Below are positions 8,512-17,604 of a stretch of DNA of 64,000 bases, piece by piece (within the stretch, counting starts at the first letter, position 1; each line of letters starts with the position of its first letter). The DNA lies in assembly GCF_902158555.1 (NCBI RefSeq), contig NZ_CABGGS010000034.1, positions 124,001 through 188,000 on the forward strand, in the 5' to 3' direction. Source of the DNA: Klebsiella spallanzanii. Lineage in GTDB: Bacteria; Pseudomonadota; Gammaproteobacteria; Enterobacterales; Enterobacteriaceae. The notes under the pieces are model-generated. The model worked only from the letters and a program-made list of their open reading frames with translations. It was not told the origin of the DNA and ran no database searches. Position numbers and translations under genes: made by a program.

Positions 8512-11500
8512 TTTTTCGCCTCCTGAACCTGATCGCGACCTTCGTCATCCAGCCAGTCAATATTTTTCATTTTGCGGATCATTATGAACTCATCGCGGTT
8601 GGAGCCGACGGTGCCGTAGTAGTTAAAACCGTAGGCCAGTTGGGCATAGCCGCCGATCATATGCGTCGGTTTCGGACACACGCGGGTGACCGAGTTATGG
8701 ATCCCGCCGCGCCGACCGGTGACTTCCGAACCTGGAATATTCATCAGGCGTTCCTGAGCGTGGTACATCATGGTCATGCCCGGCGGTACGCGCTGGCTGA
8801 CCACCGCGCGGGCGGTCAGCGCGCCGTTGGCGTTGAAGGCTTCGATCCAGTCGTTATCCTCGATGCCTAGCTCTTTGGCGTCGGCTTCGCTAAGCCATAC
8901 AATCGGCCCGCCGCGCGATAGGGTTAGCATCAGCAGGTTTTCGCTGTAGGTGGAGTGGATGCCCCATTTCTGGTGTGGCGTCAGGAAGTTGAGCGCTTTT
9001 TCCGGGAATCCATTAGGGGGGATCTCTTTCATATGGCTGACGCTGCGGGTGTCGATTGGCGGGCGATAGGCCACCAGGCTTTCACCAAAGGCGCGCATCC
9101 AGGGGTGATCCTGATACAGCTGCTGACGGCCAGAGAGGGTACGCCAGGGGATCAGTTCATGGACGTTGGTATAGCTGGCGTTATATGAAACGTGTTCGCT
9201 TTCCAGGCCTGACCAGGTCGGGCTGGAGATAATCTTACGCGGCTGGGCCTGAATATCGCGAAAGCGGATTTTCTCATCCTCTTTATTCAGCGCCAGATGC
9301 GTATGTTCACGCCCGGTAAATTCGCTGAGCGCCTGCCAGGCTTTCACCGCCACCTGACCGTTGGTTTCCGGGGCGAGGGCGAGGATGACTTCCGAGGCAT
9401 CAATGGCGCTATCAATGCGCGGACGGCCTTTTGCCGGGCCATCAAGTTTGACGTAGTTAAGCTTGCCGAGGAAATCGACCTCACTCTGGGTGTTCCACGA
9501 AATGCCTTTGCCGCCGTTGCCCAGCTTATCGAGCAGCGGGCCGAGAGAGGTGAAACGCTCGTAAGTCGCCGGGTAATCTCGTTCCACGACGGCAATCGAC
9601 GGCGCGGTTTTACCGGGGATTAAATCGCATTCGCCCTTACGCCAGTCGAGCACGTCAAAAGGTTGCGACAGCTCCGCCGGGGAGTCGTGCTGCAGCGGCA
9701 CCAGCACCACATCGGTCTCTTTGTCGAGATGACCAACACAGACTTCGGAGAAGGTTTTGGCGATATCTTTATAGATTTCCCAGTCGCTTTTCGCCTCCCA
9801 CGCCGGGTCGACGGCGGCGGAGAGCGGGTGGATAAACGGATGCATATCCGAGGTGTTCATATCGTCTTTTTCGTACCAGGTGGCGGTCGGCAGGACGATA
9901 TCGGAGAACAAGCAGGTGCTGGACATGCGAAAATCGAGAGTCACCAGCAGGTCGAGCTTGCCCTCGATGGCGGCGGTCTGCCACTCCACCTCTTCAGGCT
10001 TAACGTCATCGGTTGCGCCCAGCTCATCACCCTGAATCCCGCTGTCGGTACCCAGCAGATATTTAAGCATGTACTCGTGGCCCTTGCCGGAGGAACCCAG
10101 CAGGTTGGAGCGCCAGATAAACAGGTTACGTGGGTGGTTCTTGCCGTTATCCGGCTGCTCGCAGGCAAAGCGGATATCGCCGGACTTTAGCGCCTGAGCG
10201 GTAAAGTCGGCCGGGGAAAGACCTGCGGCGGCGGCCTGCTGTTTGATGGTGAGCGGGTTGACGCCCAGCTGCGGCGCAGAGGGGAGCCAGCCCATACGCT
10301 CGGCGCGGACGTTGAAGTCGATTAAATGACCGCTAAATTTGCTGGCGTCCGCCAGCGGCGATAGCAATTCCTGGGCGGTCAGTTTTTCATAGCGCCACTG
10401 GCTGGCGTGATTGTAGAAATATGAGGTGCTGTTCATCTGGCGCGGCGGGCGGTTCCAGTCGAGGGCGAACGCTAGCGGTAGCCAGCCGGTTTGCGGGCGC
10501 AGCTTTTCCTGGCCGACGTAGTGCGACCAGCCGCCGCCGCTCTGACCAACGCAGCCGCAGAACACCAGCATATTGATCATCCCGCGGTAGTTCATATCCA
10601 TGTGATACCAGTGGTTGACACCGGCTCCGAGGATAATCATCGACCGACCGTGGGTTTTATGTGCGGTATCGGCGAATTCCAGGGCGATCTGCTCGATATG
10701 CTGGCGCGGTACGCCGGTGATCTGCTCGGCCCACGCCGGGGTATAGGCTTTCACTTCCGCAAAATCTTTTGCCGCGTTGGCGTCGTCTAAGCCGCGATCG
10801 AGTCCGTAGTTGGCGAGGATCAGGTCATAAACGCTCACTACCAGTCCAGTTTCGCCATTAGCCAACGGCAGCTGTTTGACCGGGAGCTGATGAATCGTCA
10901 CTGGATCTTGTTTGACGCTACGAAAGTGCGGATTTTCGTTGCCGCCGAAGTAGGGAAAACCGACCGAAACGACGCTATCGCGGCTGTCCAGCAGCGACAA
11001 CGTTAATTCGGTCTCTTGCCCGGCAGCCCGCTGCTCAAGGTTCCATTTGCCTTTTTCACCCCAGCGGAAGCCAATGGAACCGTTAGGCGCGACCAGCTCG
11101 CCTGCGCTGTTATACGCCACGGTTTTCCACTCCGGATTATTGCTTTCGCCCAACCCGTCAACCAGGTCAGAGGCACGCAACATGCGGCCCGGTACGTAGC
11201 TACCCTCTTCGCGCGGGTCTAGCATCACCAGCATTGGCATATCGGTATAGGTGCGACAGTAATTGAGGAAGTAATCGCTGGGGTTATCGAGGTGAAATGT
11301 TTTGAGGATCACGTGGCCCATCGCCATCGCCAGCGCGCTGTCGGTACCCTGTTTCGGGGCCAGCCACTGATCGCAAAGCTTGGCGACTTCCGAATAGTCC
11401 GGGGTAATGGCGATGGTTTTCGTGCCTTTGTAGCGGACTTCGGTAAAGAAATGGGCATCCGGGGTGCGGGTCTGCGGAACGTTGGAGCCCCAGGCGATAA

Positions 11501-12248
11501 TGTAGCTGGAGTTGTACCAGTCGGCGGATTCCGGGACATCGGTTTGCTCGCCCCAGGTCATTGGCGATGCGGGAGGCAGGTCGCAATACCAGTCGTAGAA
11601 GCTCAGGCAGGTGCCGCCAAGCAGCGACAAGTAACGGGTACCGGCGGCATAAGAGACCATCGACATCGCCGGGATCGGCGAGAAGCCAGCGACGCGGTCC
11701 GGGCCGTAGTTTTTAATCGTCCAGACGTTGGCGGCGGCAATCAGCTGGTTCAGTTCTTTCCAGCTGGAGCGGATAAAACCCCCTTTACCGCGCACCTGTT
11801 TGTAGCTGAGGGTTTTGACCGGGTCCTGCATGATGCTGTCCCAGGCCAGCACCGGATCCGGATGCTGAGTCAGCGCCTCGCGCCATAGCTCGATCAGCCG
11901 CTTGCGCGCCAGCGGATACTTCAGACGGTTAGCGCTGTAAAGATACCAGGAGTAGCTTGCGCCGCGCGGACAACCACGGGGTTCGTGGTTGGGCAGGTCA
12001 GGGCGGGTGCGCGGGTAGTCGGTTTGCTGGGTTTCCCAGGTGACCAGCCCGTTCTTAACGTAGATCTTCCAGCTGCATGAGCCCGTACAGTTCACGCCGT
12101 GCGTTGAGCGGACAATCTTGTCGAACTGCCAGCGCTGACGGTAGCTATCTTCCCAGTCGCGGTTGGTGTTGTACACCTGACCGTGACCGTTGGCAAAGGT
12201 CTCGCCTTTCTGCTTAAAGTAGCGAAAGCGATCCAGTAGTTTACTCAT
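8508..12248 (-). CDS. narZ: nitrate reductase Z alpha (molybdopterin) subunit
   Basis: A 1246-residue catalytic subunit that reduces nitrate to nitrite at a bis-MGD molybdenum centre. The N-terminal FS0 cluster motif STHGVNCTGSCSWK uses His plus cysteines, with the last Cys in EPRGCPRGASYSW. The molybdenum-ligand Asp region reads WGSNVPQTRTPDAHF. There is no signal peptide, as expected for this cytoplasm-facing enzyme. The isoenzyme name rests on order: narU upstream, narYWV downstream and nhoA beyond, as for E. coli nitrate reductase Z. Confidence 0.94.
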   Translation of the reverse strand: MSKLLDRFRYFKQKGETFANGHGQVYNTNRDWEDSYRQRWQFDKIVRSTHGVNCTGSCSWKIYVKNGLVTWETQQTDYPRTRPDLPNHEPRGCPRGASYSWYLYSANRLKYPLARKRLIELWREALTQHPDPVLAWDSIMQDPVKTLSYKQVRGKGGFIRSSWKELNQLIAAANVWTIKNYGPDRVAGFSPIPAMSMVSYAAGTRYLSLLGGTCLSFYDWYCDLPPASPMTWGEQTDVPESADWYNSSYIIAWGSNVPQTRTPDAHFFTEVRYKGTKTIAITPDYSEVAKLCDQWLAPKQGTDSALAMAMGHVILKTFHLDNPSDYFLNYCRTYTDMPMLVMLDPREEGSYVPGRMLRASDLVDGLGESNNPEWKTVAYNSAGELVAPNGSIGFRWGEKGKWNLEQRAAGQETELTLSLLDSRDSVVSVGFPYFGGNENPHFRSVKQDPVTIHQLPVKQLPLANGETGLVVSVYDLILANYGLDRGLDDANAAKDFAEVKAYTPAWAEQITGVPRQHIEQIALEFADTAHKTHGRSMIILGAGVNHWYHMDMNYRGMINMLVFCGCVGQSGGGWSHYVGQEKLRPQTGWLPLAFALDWNRPPRQMNSTSYFYNHASQWRYEKLTAQELLSPLADASKFSGHLIDFNVRAERMGWLPSAPQLGVNPLTIKQQAAAAGLSPADFTAQALKSGDIRFACEQPDNGKNHPRNLFIWRSNLLGSSGKGHEYMLKYLLGTDSGIQGDELGATDDVKPEEVEWQTAAIEGKLDLLVTLDFRMSSTCLFSDIVLPTATWYEKDDMNTSDMHPFIHPLSAAVDPAWEAKSDWEIYKDIAKTFSEVCVGHLDKETDVVLVPLQHDSPAELSQPFDVLDWRKGECDLIPGKTAPSIAVVERDYPATYERFTSLGPLLDKLGNGGKGISWNTQSEVDFLGKLNYVKLDGPAKGRPRIDSAIDASEVILALAPETNGQVAVKAWQALSEFTGREHTHLALNKEDEKIRFRDIQAQPRKIISSPTWSGLESEHVSYNASYTNVHELIPWRTLSGRQQLYQDHPWMRAFGESLVAYRPPIDTRSVSHMKEIPPNGFPEKALNFLTPHQKWGIHSTYSENLLMLTLSRGGPIVWLSEADAKELGIEDNDWIEAFNANGALTARAVVSQRVPPGMTMMYHAQERLMNIPGSEVTGRRGGIHNSVTRVCPKPTHMIGGYAQLAYGFNYYGTVGSNRDEFIMIRKMKNIDWLDDEGRDQVQEAKK

Positions 12249-12288
12249 GACATTTCTCCTGCTTCGATAATGTACGGCATCGTGCCAT

Positions 12289-12320
12289 TGCCGGATAAGG
12301 CGTTAGCCGCCATCCGGCAA
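12289..12320. repeat. REP unit between narU and narZ
   Basis: TTGCCGGAT, AAGGCGTTAGCCGCC and ATCCGGCAA form a classic REP palindrome in the 80-nt gap between narU and narZ. It may separate expression of the transporter from that of the enzyme, because no convincing promoter fits in the remaining space. Confidence 0.8.
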
Positions 12321-12328
12321 ATTTCTCG

Positions 12329-13717
12329 TTATTTTTTTGCCGGTGTGCGTCGGCCATAGACCAACCACGTCACCAGCACACACACGACGTAGAAGACAAA
12401 GAACACTTTCATGGCCCCGACCGGCGAGCCGGTCATTGCCAGCGATGTACCGAAGGCTTTTGGGATAAAGAAGCCGCCAATCGCGCCGATGGCGGAGATA
12501 AATCCGAGCGCTGCTGCGGTATCGGTCACCGCTTCGTGCTGGGCTTGTTCGTCACTACCGCCGCGCTTCTTAACGCTCTCGATGGTGATTTGACGGAAAA
12601 TTACGGCGATCATCTGGAAGGTGGAGCCGCTGCCGAGACCGGCGGTCAGAAACAACCCCATAAACACCACGTAAAAGGCGAGAAAGCTGCCGGAACCGGA
12701 GCCAGGCAGGGTGAGGAACAGCAGACCGGTAAATAGCGCCATCAGCACGAAGTTCACCAGCGTGACCCGGACGCCGCCGAGACGGTCGGAGATAATGCCG
12801 CCGAATGAACGCGCCAGCGCGCCGATAAACGGGCCGAAGAATGCCAGCTTGAGGATGTTGACGTCCGGAAACTGCGTTTTCGCCAGCATGGCAAAACCAG
12901 CGGAAAAGCCGATAAAGGAGCCAAAAGTCGCGAGGTAAAGCAGGCTCAGCAGCCACATATGCGGCCGTTTCAGAACGGGCAACTGATCGCGAATGGATGC
13001 CTTCGAGCTGGCGATATCGTTCATGCCTACCCAGGCGGCAATGGTGGCAATCACCAGCAGCGGTACCCAGACAATAGCCGCGTTACTTAGCGCGAGGATG
13101 GAGCCATCTTCCTGGGGAACTCCGTGAACGCCGAGGAACGCGAATATCGGCAGGAAGATCACCGCCGGAGCAATCATCTGCATCACGCTGACGCCGAGGT
13201 TGCCGAGCCCGCCGTTCACCCCCAGCGCGCTGCCCTGTTTGGCTTTGGGAAAGAAAAAGCTGATATTTCCCATGCTGGAAGCAAAGTTGGCACCAGCAAA
13301 ACCGCACAGCAGGGCAATGGTGATAAATACCCAAAATGGAGTGGCGGTATTTTGAATAGCAATTCCCAGCCAGATGCAGGGCACCACCAGAATAATCGTG
13401 CTTAATACCGTCCAGTAGCGCCCGCCAAATATAGGTACCATAAAGGAGTAGGGTACGCGTAATATTGCTCCGGAAAGTGAAGGCAGGGCGGTTAATAAAA
13501 AGAGTTGATCGGTGGTGAAATTAAATCCGACTTTATTGAGATTGACCGCGACGGCACTAAATAACATCCACACGCAAAAGGCGAGTAGCAGACAAGCCAC
13601 GGAAATGCAAAGATTCCTCCGCGCTATTTTCTTGCCCTTATTTTCCCAGAATGCCGCGTTTTCTGGTTTCCACTCTTTTAAAAGGTAATGATTCTTCTTC
13701 TCATTTTCTGTCGACAT
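12329..13717 (-). CDS. narU: nitrate/nitrite transporter NarU
   Basis: A 462-residue major facilitator of the NarK/NarU group with about twelve membrane segments. The nitrate-porter signature is seen twice: GFAGANFASSMGNISFFFPK and GLGSGSTFQMIAVIF, each with the glycine-rich helix of the family. It imports nitrate and exports nitrite. GAGGGCAAT precedes the ATG. The upstream 190 nt are AT-rich and must hold its promoter. NarU is preferred over NarK because the gene heads the nar-Z cluster. Confidence 0.9.
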   Translation of the reverse strand: MSTENEKKNHYLLKEWKPENAAFWENKGKKIARRNLCISVACLLLAFCVWMLFSAVAVNLNKVGFNFTTDQLFLLTALPSLSGAILRVPYSFMVPIFGGRYWTVLSTIILVVPCIWLGIAIQNTATPFWVFITIALLCGFAGANFASSMGNISFFFPKAKQGSALGVNGGLGNLGVSVMQMIAPAVIFLPIFAFLGVHGVPQEDGSILALSNAAIVWVPLLVIATIAAWVGMNDIASSKASIRDQLPVLKRPHMWLLSLLYLATFGSFIGFSAGFAMLAKTQFPDVNILKLAFFGPFIGALARSFGGIISDRLGGVRVTLVNFVLMALFTGLLFLTLPGSGSGSFLAFYVVFMGLFLTAGLGSGSTFQMIAVIFRQITIESVKKRGGSDEQAQHEAVTDTAAALGFISAIGAIGGFFIPKAFGTSLAMTGSPVGAMKVFFVFYVVCVLVTWLVYGRRTPAKK

Positions 13718-13905
13718 ATTGCCCTCGAATGAACAGTATTCAGTGAAAAGAATAAATAAGTAAAAACAGTAAATTAAGAAAATACTGTATGCAGAGGTGG
13801 TTTTTTTATCCGTTGTAATGATTGAAGAATAGATAAGAAAAGCGCGTCATAAGAAGAGGCGCGAATAATCGGGGGGGATTATTTGTTACAGAATGTAACG
13901 CTGAA

Positions 13906-14481
13906 TTAAAATAACTCCATCGATATATAATAGTTTATATAACGATTAAATGTGGCATTGTCTATTTCTTGCATTCCCAGGGTGTAAATTCCGTCGAGGC
14001 CGCAAACAAGGGCTATCAGCCGCCAGGCGATGCTTTCGGCGTTGTCCTTTGGCTGAAATTCTCCCGCCTCGATTCCGCCGTGGATAATCTTCAGGGTCTC
14101 TTCATGCCACATGGTCATTGTTAGCAAGTAAGCGCCTTTGATATCCCGGTCGCTATCGGCCAGCAGCTGCGCCTCGCGCCATAAGCGCACGTAGGGCTCA
14201 AGCTTGCCATCGTCGCTCCCCACCATCGAAAACAGACGCTCGCGCCAGCTGGCGTCATCGGCAACCAGCGGCATATCGAGCATTTCACGGATCAGGCGTA
14301 CGAAAGTATGAGCTTTCAATTCGCCAATTGAAGTGAAGTGGTGGTGCAGTTGCCCGGCGGCGACGCCGGCTTCCGAAGCTATCTGACGCACGGTCATCGC
14401 GCTGAAGCCGTCCCTTAGCGCCACGCGCATGGCTGCCAGCACAATAACTTCCCGACGCGCATCGCGATTTAAATAGCTCAT
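13906..14481 (-). CDS. smvR: TetR-family repressor SmvR
   Basis: A 191-residue TetR regulator divergent from the smvA efflux gene. The N-terminal helix-turn-helix reads MTVRQIASEAGVAAGQLHHHF; the rest is the ligand-sensing helical domain. ATG 14481 (MSYLNRDAR) is chosen because GGAACGTT precedes it and the family motif begins there; the open frame extends further without support. In Klebsiella, loss of this regulator is known to raise SmvA and tolerance to cationic biocides. The name relies on this divergent arrangement. Confidence 0.82.
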   Translation of the reverse strand: MSYLNRDARREVIVLAAMRVALRDGFSAMTVRQIASEAGVAAGQLHHHFTSIGELKAHTFVRLIREMLDMPLVADDASWRERLFSMVGSDDGKLEPYVRLWREAQLLADSDRDIKGAYLLTMTMWHEETLKIIHGGIEAGEFQPKDNAESIAWRLIALVCGLDGIYTLGMQEIDNATFNRYINYYISMELF

Positions 14482-14523
14482 AACGTTCCGTGACCCCTGT
14501 TTTTTTAGCGATAGTAACAAAAA

Positions 14524-14576
14524 GTTGGACACTCGTTCAACATTGCGGCAGGATCGCCATCCTGGACAAATGTCCA
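14524..14576. promoter_or_regulatory. smvR/smvA divergent promoter with repeated TGGACA half-sites
   Basis: TGGACA occurs at 14526-14531 and again at 14563-14568, where it pairs with TGTCCA (14571-14576) as a perfect inverted repeat with a 2-bp centre. On the minus strand TTGAAC (14540-14535), an 18-bp spacer and TACTAT form a good smvR promoter that overlaps the first half-site. Binding by SmvR would repress both directions; this is inferred from position. Confidence 0.55.
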
Positions 14577-14601
14577 ATTTTCAATATTGAGGAAAAGTAG
14601 T

Positions 14602-16092
14602 ATGTCTCGGCAATGGTTGACGCTGATGGCGATTTTGCTGGTTTATATTCCGGTAGCGATCGACGCTACGGTACTGCATGTGGCTGCGCCGACGCTTAGC
14701 GTGGCGCTGGGAACCAGCGGCAATGAGCTGCTGTGGATTATTGATATCTATTCGCTGGTGATGGCCGGCATGGTGCTGCCGATGGGCGCGCTTGGCGATA
14801 AAATCGGCTTCAAACGTCTGCTCCTGCTCGGTAGCGGTATTTTTGGCCTGGCATCGCTGGCGGCGGCGTTTTCACCTACGGCAGCGACGCTGATTGCTTC
14901 CCGTGCTCTGCTGGCGGTAGGCGCGGCGATGATTGTTCCGGCAACGCTCGCCGGGATCCGTAGCACCTTCTCAGAAGCACATCAGCGTAATATGGCGCTC
15001 GGCCTGTGGGCAGCGGTCGGTTCCGGCGGTGCGGCATTTGGTCCGCTGGTTGGCGGCATGCTGCTGGAGCATTTCTATTGGGGCTCGGTATTCCTGATCA
15101 ACGTACCGATCGTGCTGGTGGTGATGGCGATTAATGCCAAAGTGGTCCCACGCCAGCCCGCGCGGCGCGAACAGCCGCTCAATTTAGTCCAGGCGCTGAT
15201 CCTGATCGCCGCCATATTGATGCTGGTATTTAGCGCCAAAACGGCGCTGAAGGGGCAAATGGCGCTGTGGTTAACCGGGCTGGTCGCAGTGTCCGGCGCA
15301 GCGATGCTGTTCTGGTTTGTGCGTAAACAGCTCTCGGCAGCGCGCCCGATGGTGGATATGCGACTGTTCACTCATCGTATTATTTTAAGTGGGGTGATGA
15401 TGGCGATGACGGCGCTCATTACTCTGGTTGGCTTCGAGCTGCTGATGGCGCAGGAGCTACAGTTTGTGCACAACAAAACGCCTTTTGAGGCCGGTTTGTT
15501 TATGCTGCCAGTGATGGTAGCAAGCGGTTTTAGCGGTCCAATTGCCGGAATGCTGGTGTCACGGTTGGGTCTGCGCGAGGTGGCGACCGGCGGGATGCTG
15601 CTGAGCGCGCTGAGCTTTCTTGGCCTGTCGATGATCGACTTCAGCACTCAGCAATGGCAGGCATGGGGCCTGATGACGCTGCTGGGCTTCAGCGTCGCCA
15701 GCGCGCTGCTCGCATCCAGTTCAGCGATTATGGCCGCCGCGCCGAAAGAGAAAGCCGCAGCGGCAGGGGCCATTGAAACCATGGCCTATGAGCTGGGGGC
15801 AGGCCTGGGCATTGCGCTGTTTGGTTTGATCCTGACTCGTAGCTACACCTCGACGATTGTTCTGCCGGCGGGCGTGGAAGGTGCTGCGGCGGAGCAGGCA
15901 TCGTCCTCCATTAGTGAGGCAATTAAGCTGGCGCAGTCGATGCCCGCTATTCCGGCGCAAAGCCTGCTTGAGGCGGCAAAGGCGGCGTTTATCAATTCCC
16001 ACAGCATCGTGCTAGCGACGGCGGGCGTTCTGCTTCTGCTGCTGGCGGCAGGTATCTGGCGCAGCCTGGCGAAAGCGCCGGAATTGAATTAA
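14602..16092 (+). CDS. smvA: SmvA-type multidrug efflux MFS transporter
   Basis: A 496-residue proton-coupled exporter of the 14-helix DHA2 class, matching the length of Salmonella SmvA (methyl viologen and cationic biocide efflux). The motif-A loop GALGDKIGFKRLLLLGS and motif-C-like helix WAAVGSGGAAFGPLVGG are visible. ATG 14602 follows GAGGAAAAGTAGT; an in-frame TTG at 14587 is less likely. It lies next to narU and opposite smvR, the same setting as the Salmonella gene. A terminator follows directly. Confidence 0.87.
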   Translation: MSRQWLTLMAILLVYIPVAIDATVLHVAAPTLSVALGTSGNELLWIIDIYSLVMAGMVLPMGALGDKIGFKRLLLLGSGIFGLASLAAAFSPTAATLIASRALLAVGAAMIVPATLAGIRSTFSEAHQRNMALGLWAAVGSGGAAFGPLVGGMLLEHFYWGSVFLINVPIVLVVMAINAKVVPRQPARREQPLNLVQALILIAAILMLVFSAKTALKGQMALWLTGLVAVSGAAMLFWFVRKQLSAARPMVDMRLFTHRIILSGVMMAMTALITLVGFELLMAQELQFVHNKTPFEAGLFMLPVMVASGFSGPIAGMLVSRLGLREVATGGMLLSALSFLGLSMIDFSTQQWQAWGLMTLLGFSVASALLASSSAIMAAAPKEKAAAAGAIETMAYELGAGLGIALFGLILTRSYTSTIVLPAGVEGAAAEQASSSISEAIKLAQSMPAIPAQSLLEAAKAAFINSHSIVLATAGVLLLLLAAGIWRSLAKAPELN

Positions 16093-16099
16093 TTTTTAT

Positions 16100-16124
16100 G
16101 CCGGAGTTATTCTCCGGCTTTTAT
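16100..16124 (+). terminator. rho-independent terminator after smvA
   Basis: GCCGGAG (16100-16106), a TTATT loop and CTCCGGC (16112-16118) form a perfect 7-bp stem followed by TTTTA. Confidence 0.85.
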
Positions 16125-16258
16125 TTATCCAATTTATTTATTCTGATTTTTCGCTGGTGAGTACGCTTTTTACTGTCGTTTAGCACCGGAATGTGCTAAT
16201 TAACGTGATGGTTTGCAGGATAATGATAAACGGCAAGGATATGCAAAGGGAATCCATA

Positions 16259-17539
16259 ATGAAATTGACGTGCCTCAGCAATAACGCAAAGAAAATAATT
16301 TGTAGCCTTGGGGTATTTATAATGTCGCTACCGGCAGGTGCTGCAGGGTTTGATTGTTCAGCTCAAAATCTTAACAAGACAGAATTAACGATATGTAATG
16401 ATACTTATCTATCAAGTGTGGATAATGTTTTAAACCTGTTTTTTACTTCAGCACTTAATAACAGTATTAATCACGGCACATTGTTCAGAGAACAGCGCCA
16501 ATGGGTGAAAGAAAGAAATCAGTGTGGGGATGATATTTCTTGTATAAAAGAAAAATATGTTGCCAGAAATAAAGATTTAACCGCGATTTTATCTTTTCGG
16601 AATGTCGATGACGTTTTTAATCGTGATGGCGATTTACTCGACCCGCCCATGGCGCAGAATTTGCAAAATAAAAATGGTTTTACCATTACCGAGGACCGCT
16701 GGCGGGTTAAGGTCATCGTACCAGAATGGGTTATCTCATCACGGAATTATAAACTGGATGACTCTGACTGGCGAGTGCTGACGCACAGAGTGGTGAACGG
16801 TGATCTGGTTATCTATTTTCTTGTCTCCGGAAGAGAGGGCGATAAGCAGGTAAACAATATTATTCGCGTTGAAAACGGCTGGAAGTCACTGATTGTTGCT
16901 CATTACGAATATTCATACCGTGACGATGTGATGATTAAATACGACCCCGGCAGTACGGATAGTATCGTCTATTCCGTTTTTCAGCGCCCCGATCCAGAGC
17001 TGGTCGATAGCACCGATTATACGGTAGAGACTTACACTCTTGATCCCACCAGTGACAAGGTGGAAAAAACTCAGAGCACCTCGCGCAGCGAGGCAAGCTT
17101 AAAAAAAGAGGCATGGGTGGGCTACTGCGAAACTCAGGAGTGCACCAGTCGGGTAGCGTCCCCGGATGGGAAATGGCGCCTGGCGTCGCGCGATGATTAT
17201 GACGAAGGGATGTTCTATTTCCCGGCGGACAGGCCGGATCAGGGAATTAACGTATTCCTGGCGCAGGGGGAGACTTCAAAGGGTAATGATTTCGAATATA
17301 TGCGCAACTATGCCTGGGGCGATGAGAATTCATTTTATTTTGATAACGACGGCGGTTATGCCTGCATCTGGAAAACAGACATTAAAAATAAAACCACCCA
17401 GCGTATATTACCGGTGGAAGGGATGTTGCAGCCTTACTACCTGAACTATAACGGTGAGGATTTGGTTGTTGCCACATACCGCACTTATTCTGCAGAAAAG
17501 AAAGGGCAGCATTACGAAATTTATATCGCTAAAAAATAA
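16259..17539 (+). CDS. secreted protein with LprI/DUF1311-like N-terminal domain
   Basis: A 426-residue protein with a probable signal peptide (hydrophobic stretch ending LPAGAAG). An LprI-like domain follows: FDCSAQNLNKTELTICND and EQRQWVKERNQCGDDISCIKE, a four-cysteine pattern found in lysozyme-inhibitor LprI and DUF1311 proteins. The remaining 300 residues look beta-rich with paired cysteines (GYCETQECTSR) and are not recognised. The start at 16259 uses AAAGGG; 16241 is possible. The 5' third is clearly AT-rich compared with both neighbours, suggesting recent acquisition. Function unknown; a periplasmic inhibitor-like role is only a guess. Confidence 0.7.
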   Translation: MKLTCLSNNAKKIICSLGVFIMSLPAGAAGFDCSAQNLNKTELTICNDTYLSSVDNVLNLFFTSALNNSINHGTLFREQRQWVKERNQCGDDISCIKEKYVARNKDLTAILSFRNVDDVFNRDGDLLDPPMAQNLQNKNGFTITEDRWRVKVIVPEWVISSRNYKLDDSDWRVLTHRVVNGDLVIYFLVSGREGDKQVNNIIRVENGWKSLIVAHYEYSYRDDVMIKYDPGSTDSIVYSVFQRPDPELVDSTDYTVETYTLDPTSDKVEKTQSTSRSEASLKKEAWVGYCETQECTSRVASPDGKWRLASRDDYDEGMFYFPADRPDQGINVFLAQGETSKGNDFEYMRNYAWGDENSFYFDNDGGYACIWKTDIKNKTTQRILPVEGMLQPYYLNYNGEDLVVATYRTYSAEKKGQHYEIYIAKK

Positions 17540-17542
17540 AGT

Positions 17543-17576
17543 CCCGATGGCGGCGAAAGATATCCGCCGCCACGGG
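17543..17576. terminator. hairpin between convergent LprI-like gene and yddG
   Basis: CCC plus TGGCGGC (17548-17554) pairs with GCCGCCA (17566-17572) plus GGG across a small internal loop. It lies between convergent genes and probably ends transcripts from both sides, although T tracts are short. Confidence 0.55.
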
Positions 17577-17604
17577 CAGCTTATAGCCCTAATGGGATAG
17601 GTTC

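Noticed and set aside
5595-13717. narGHJI with narK instead of narZYWV with narU
   Set aside because: Neighbouring nhoA, yddH, smvA, yddG and fdnGHI match the nar-Z locus; narXL, expected beside narK, are missing.
13885-13899. GTTAC/GTAAC inverted repeat after smvR as operator or terminator
   Set aside because: Only five paired bases and no T tract; too weak to support.
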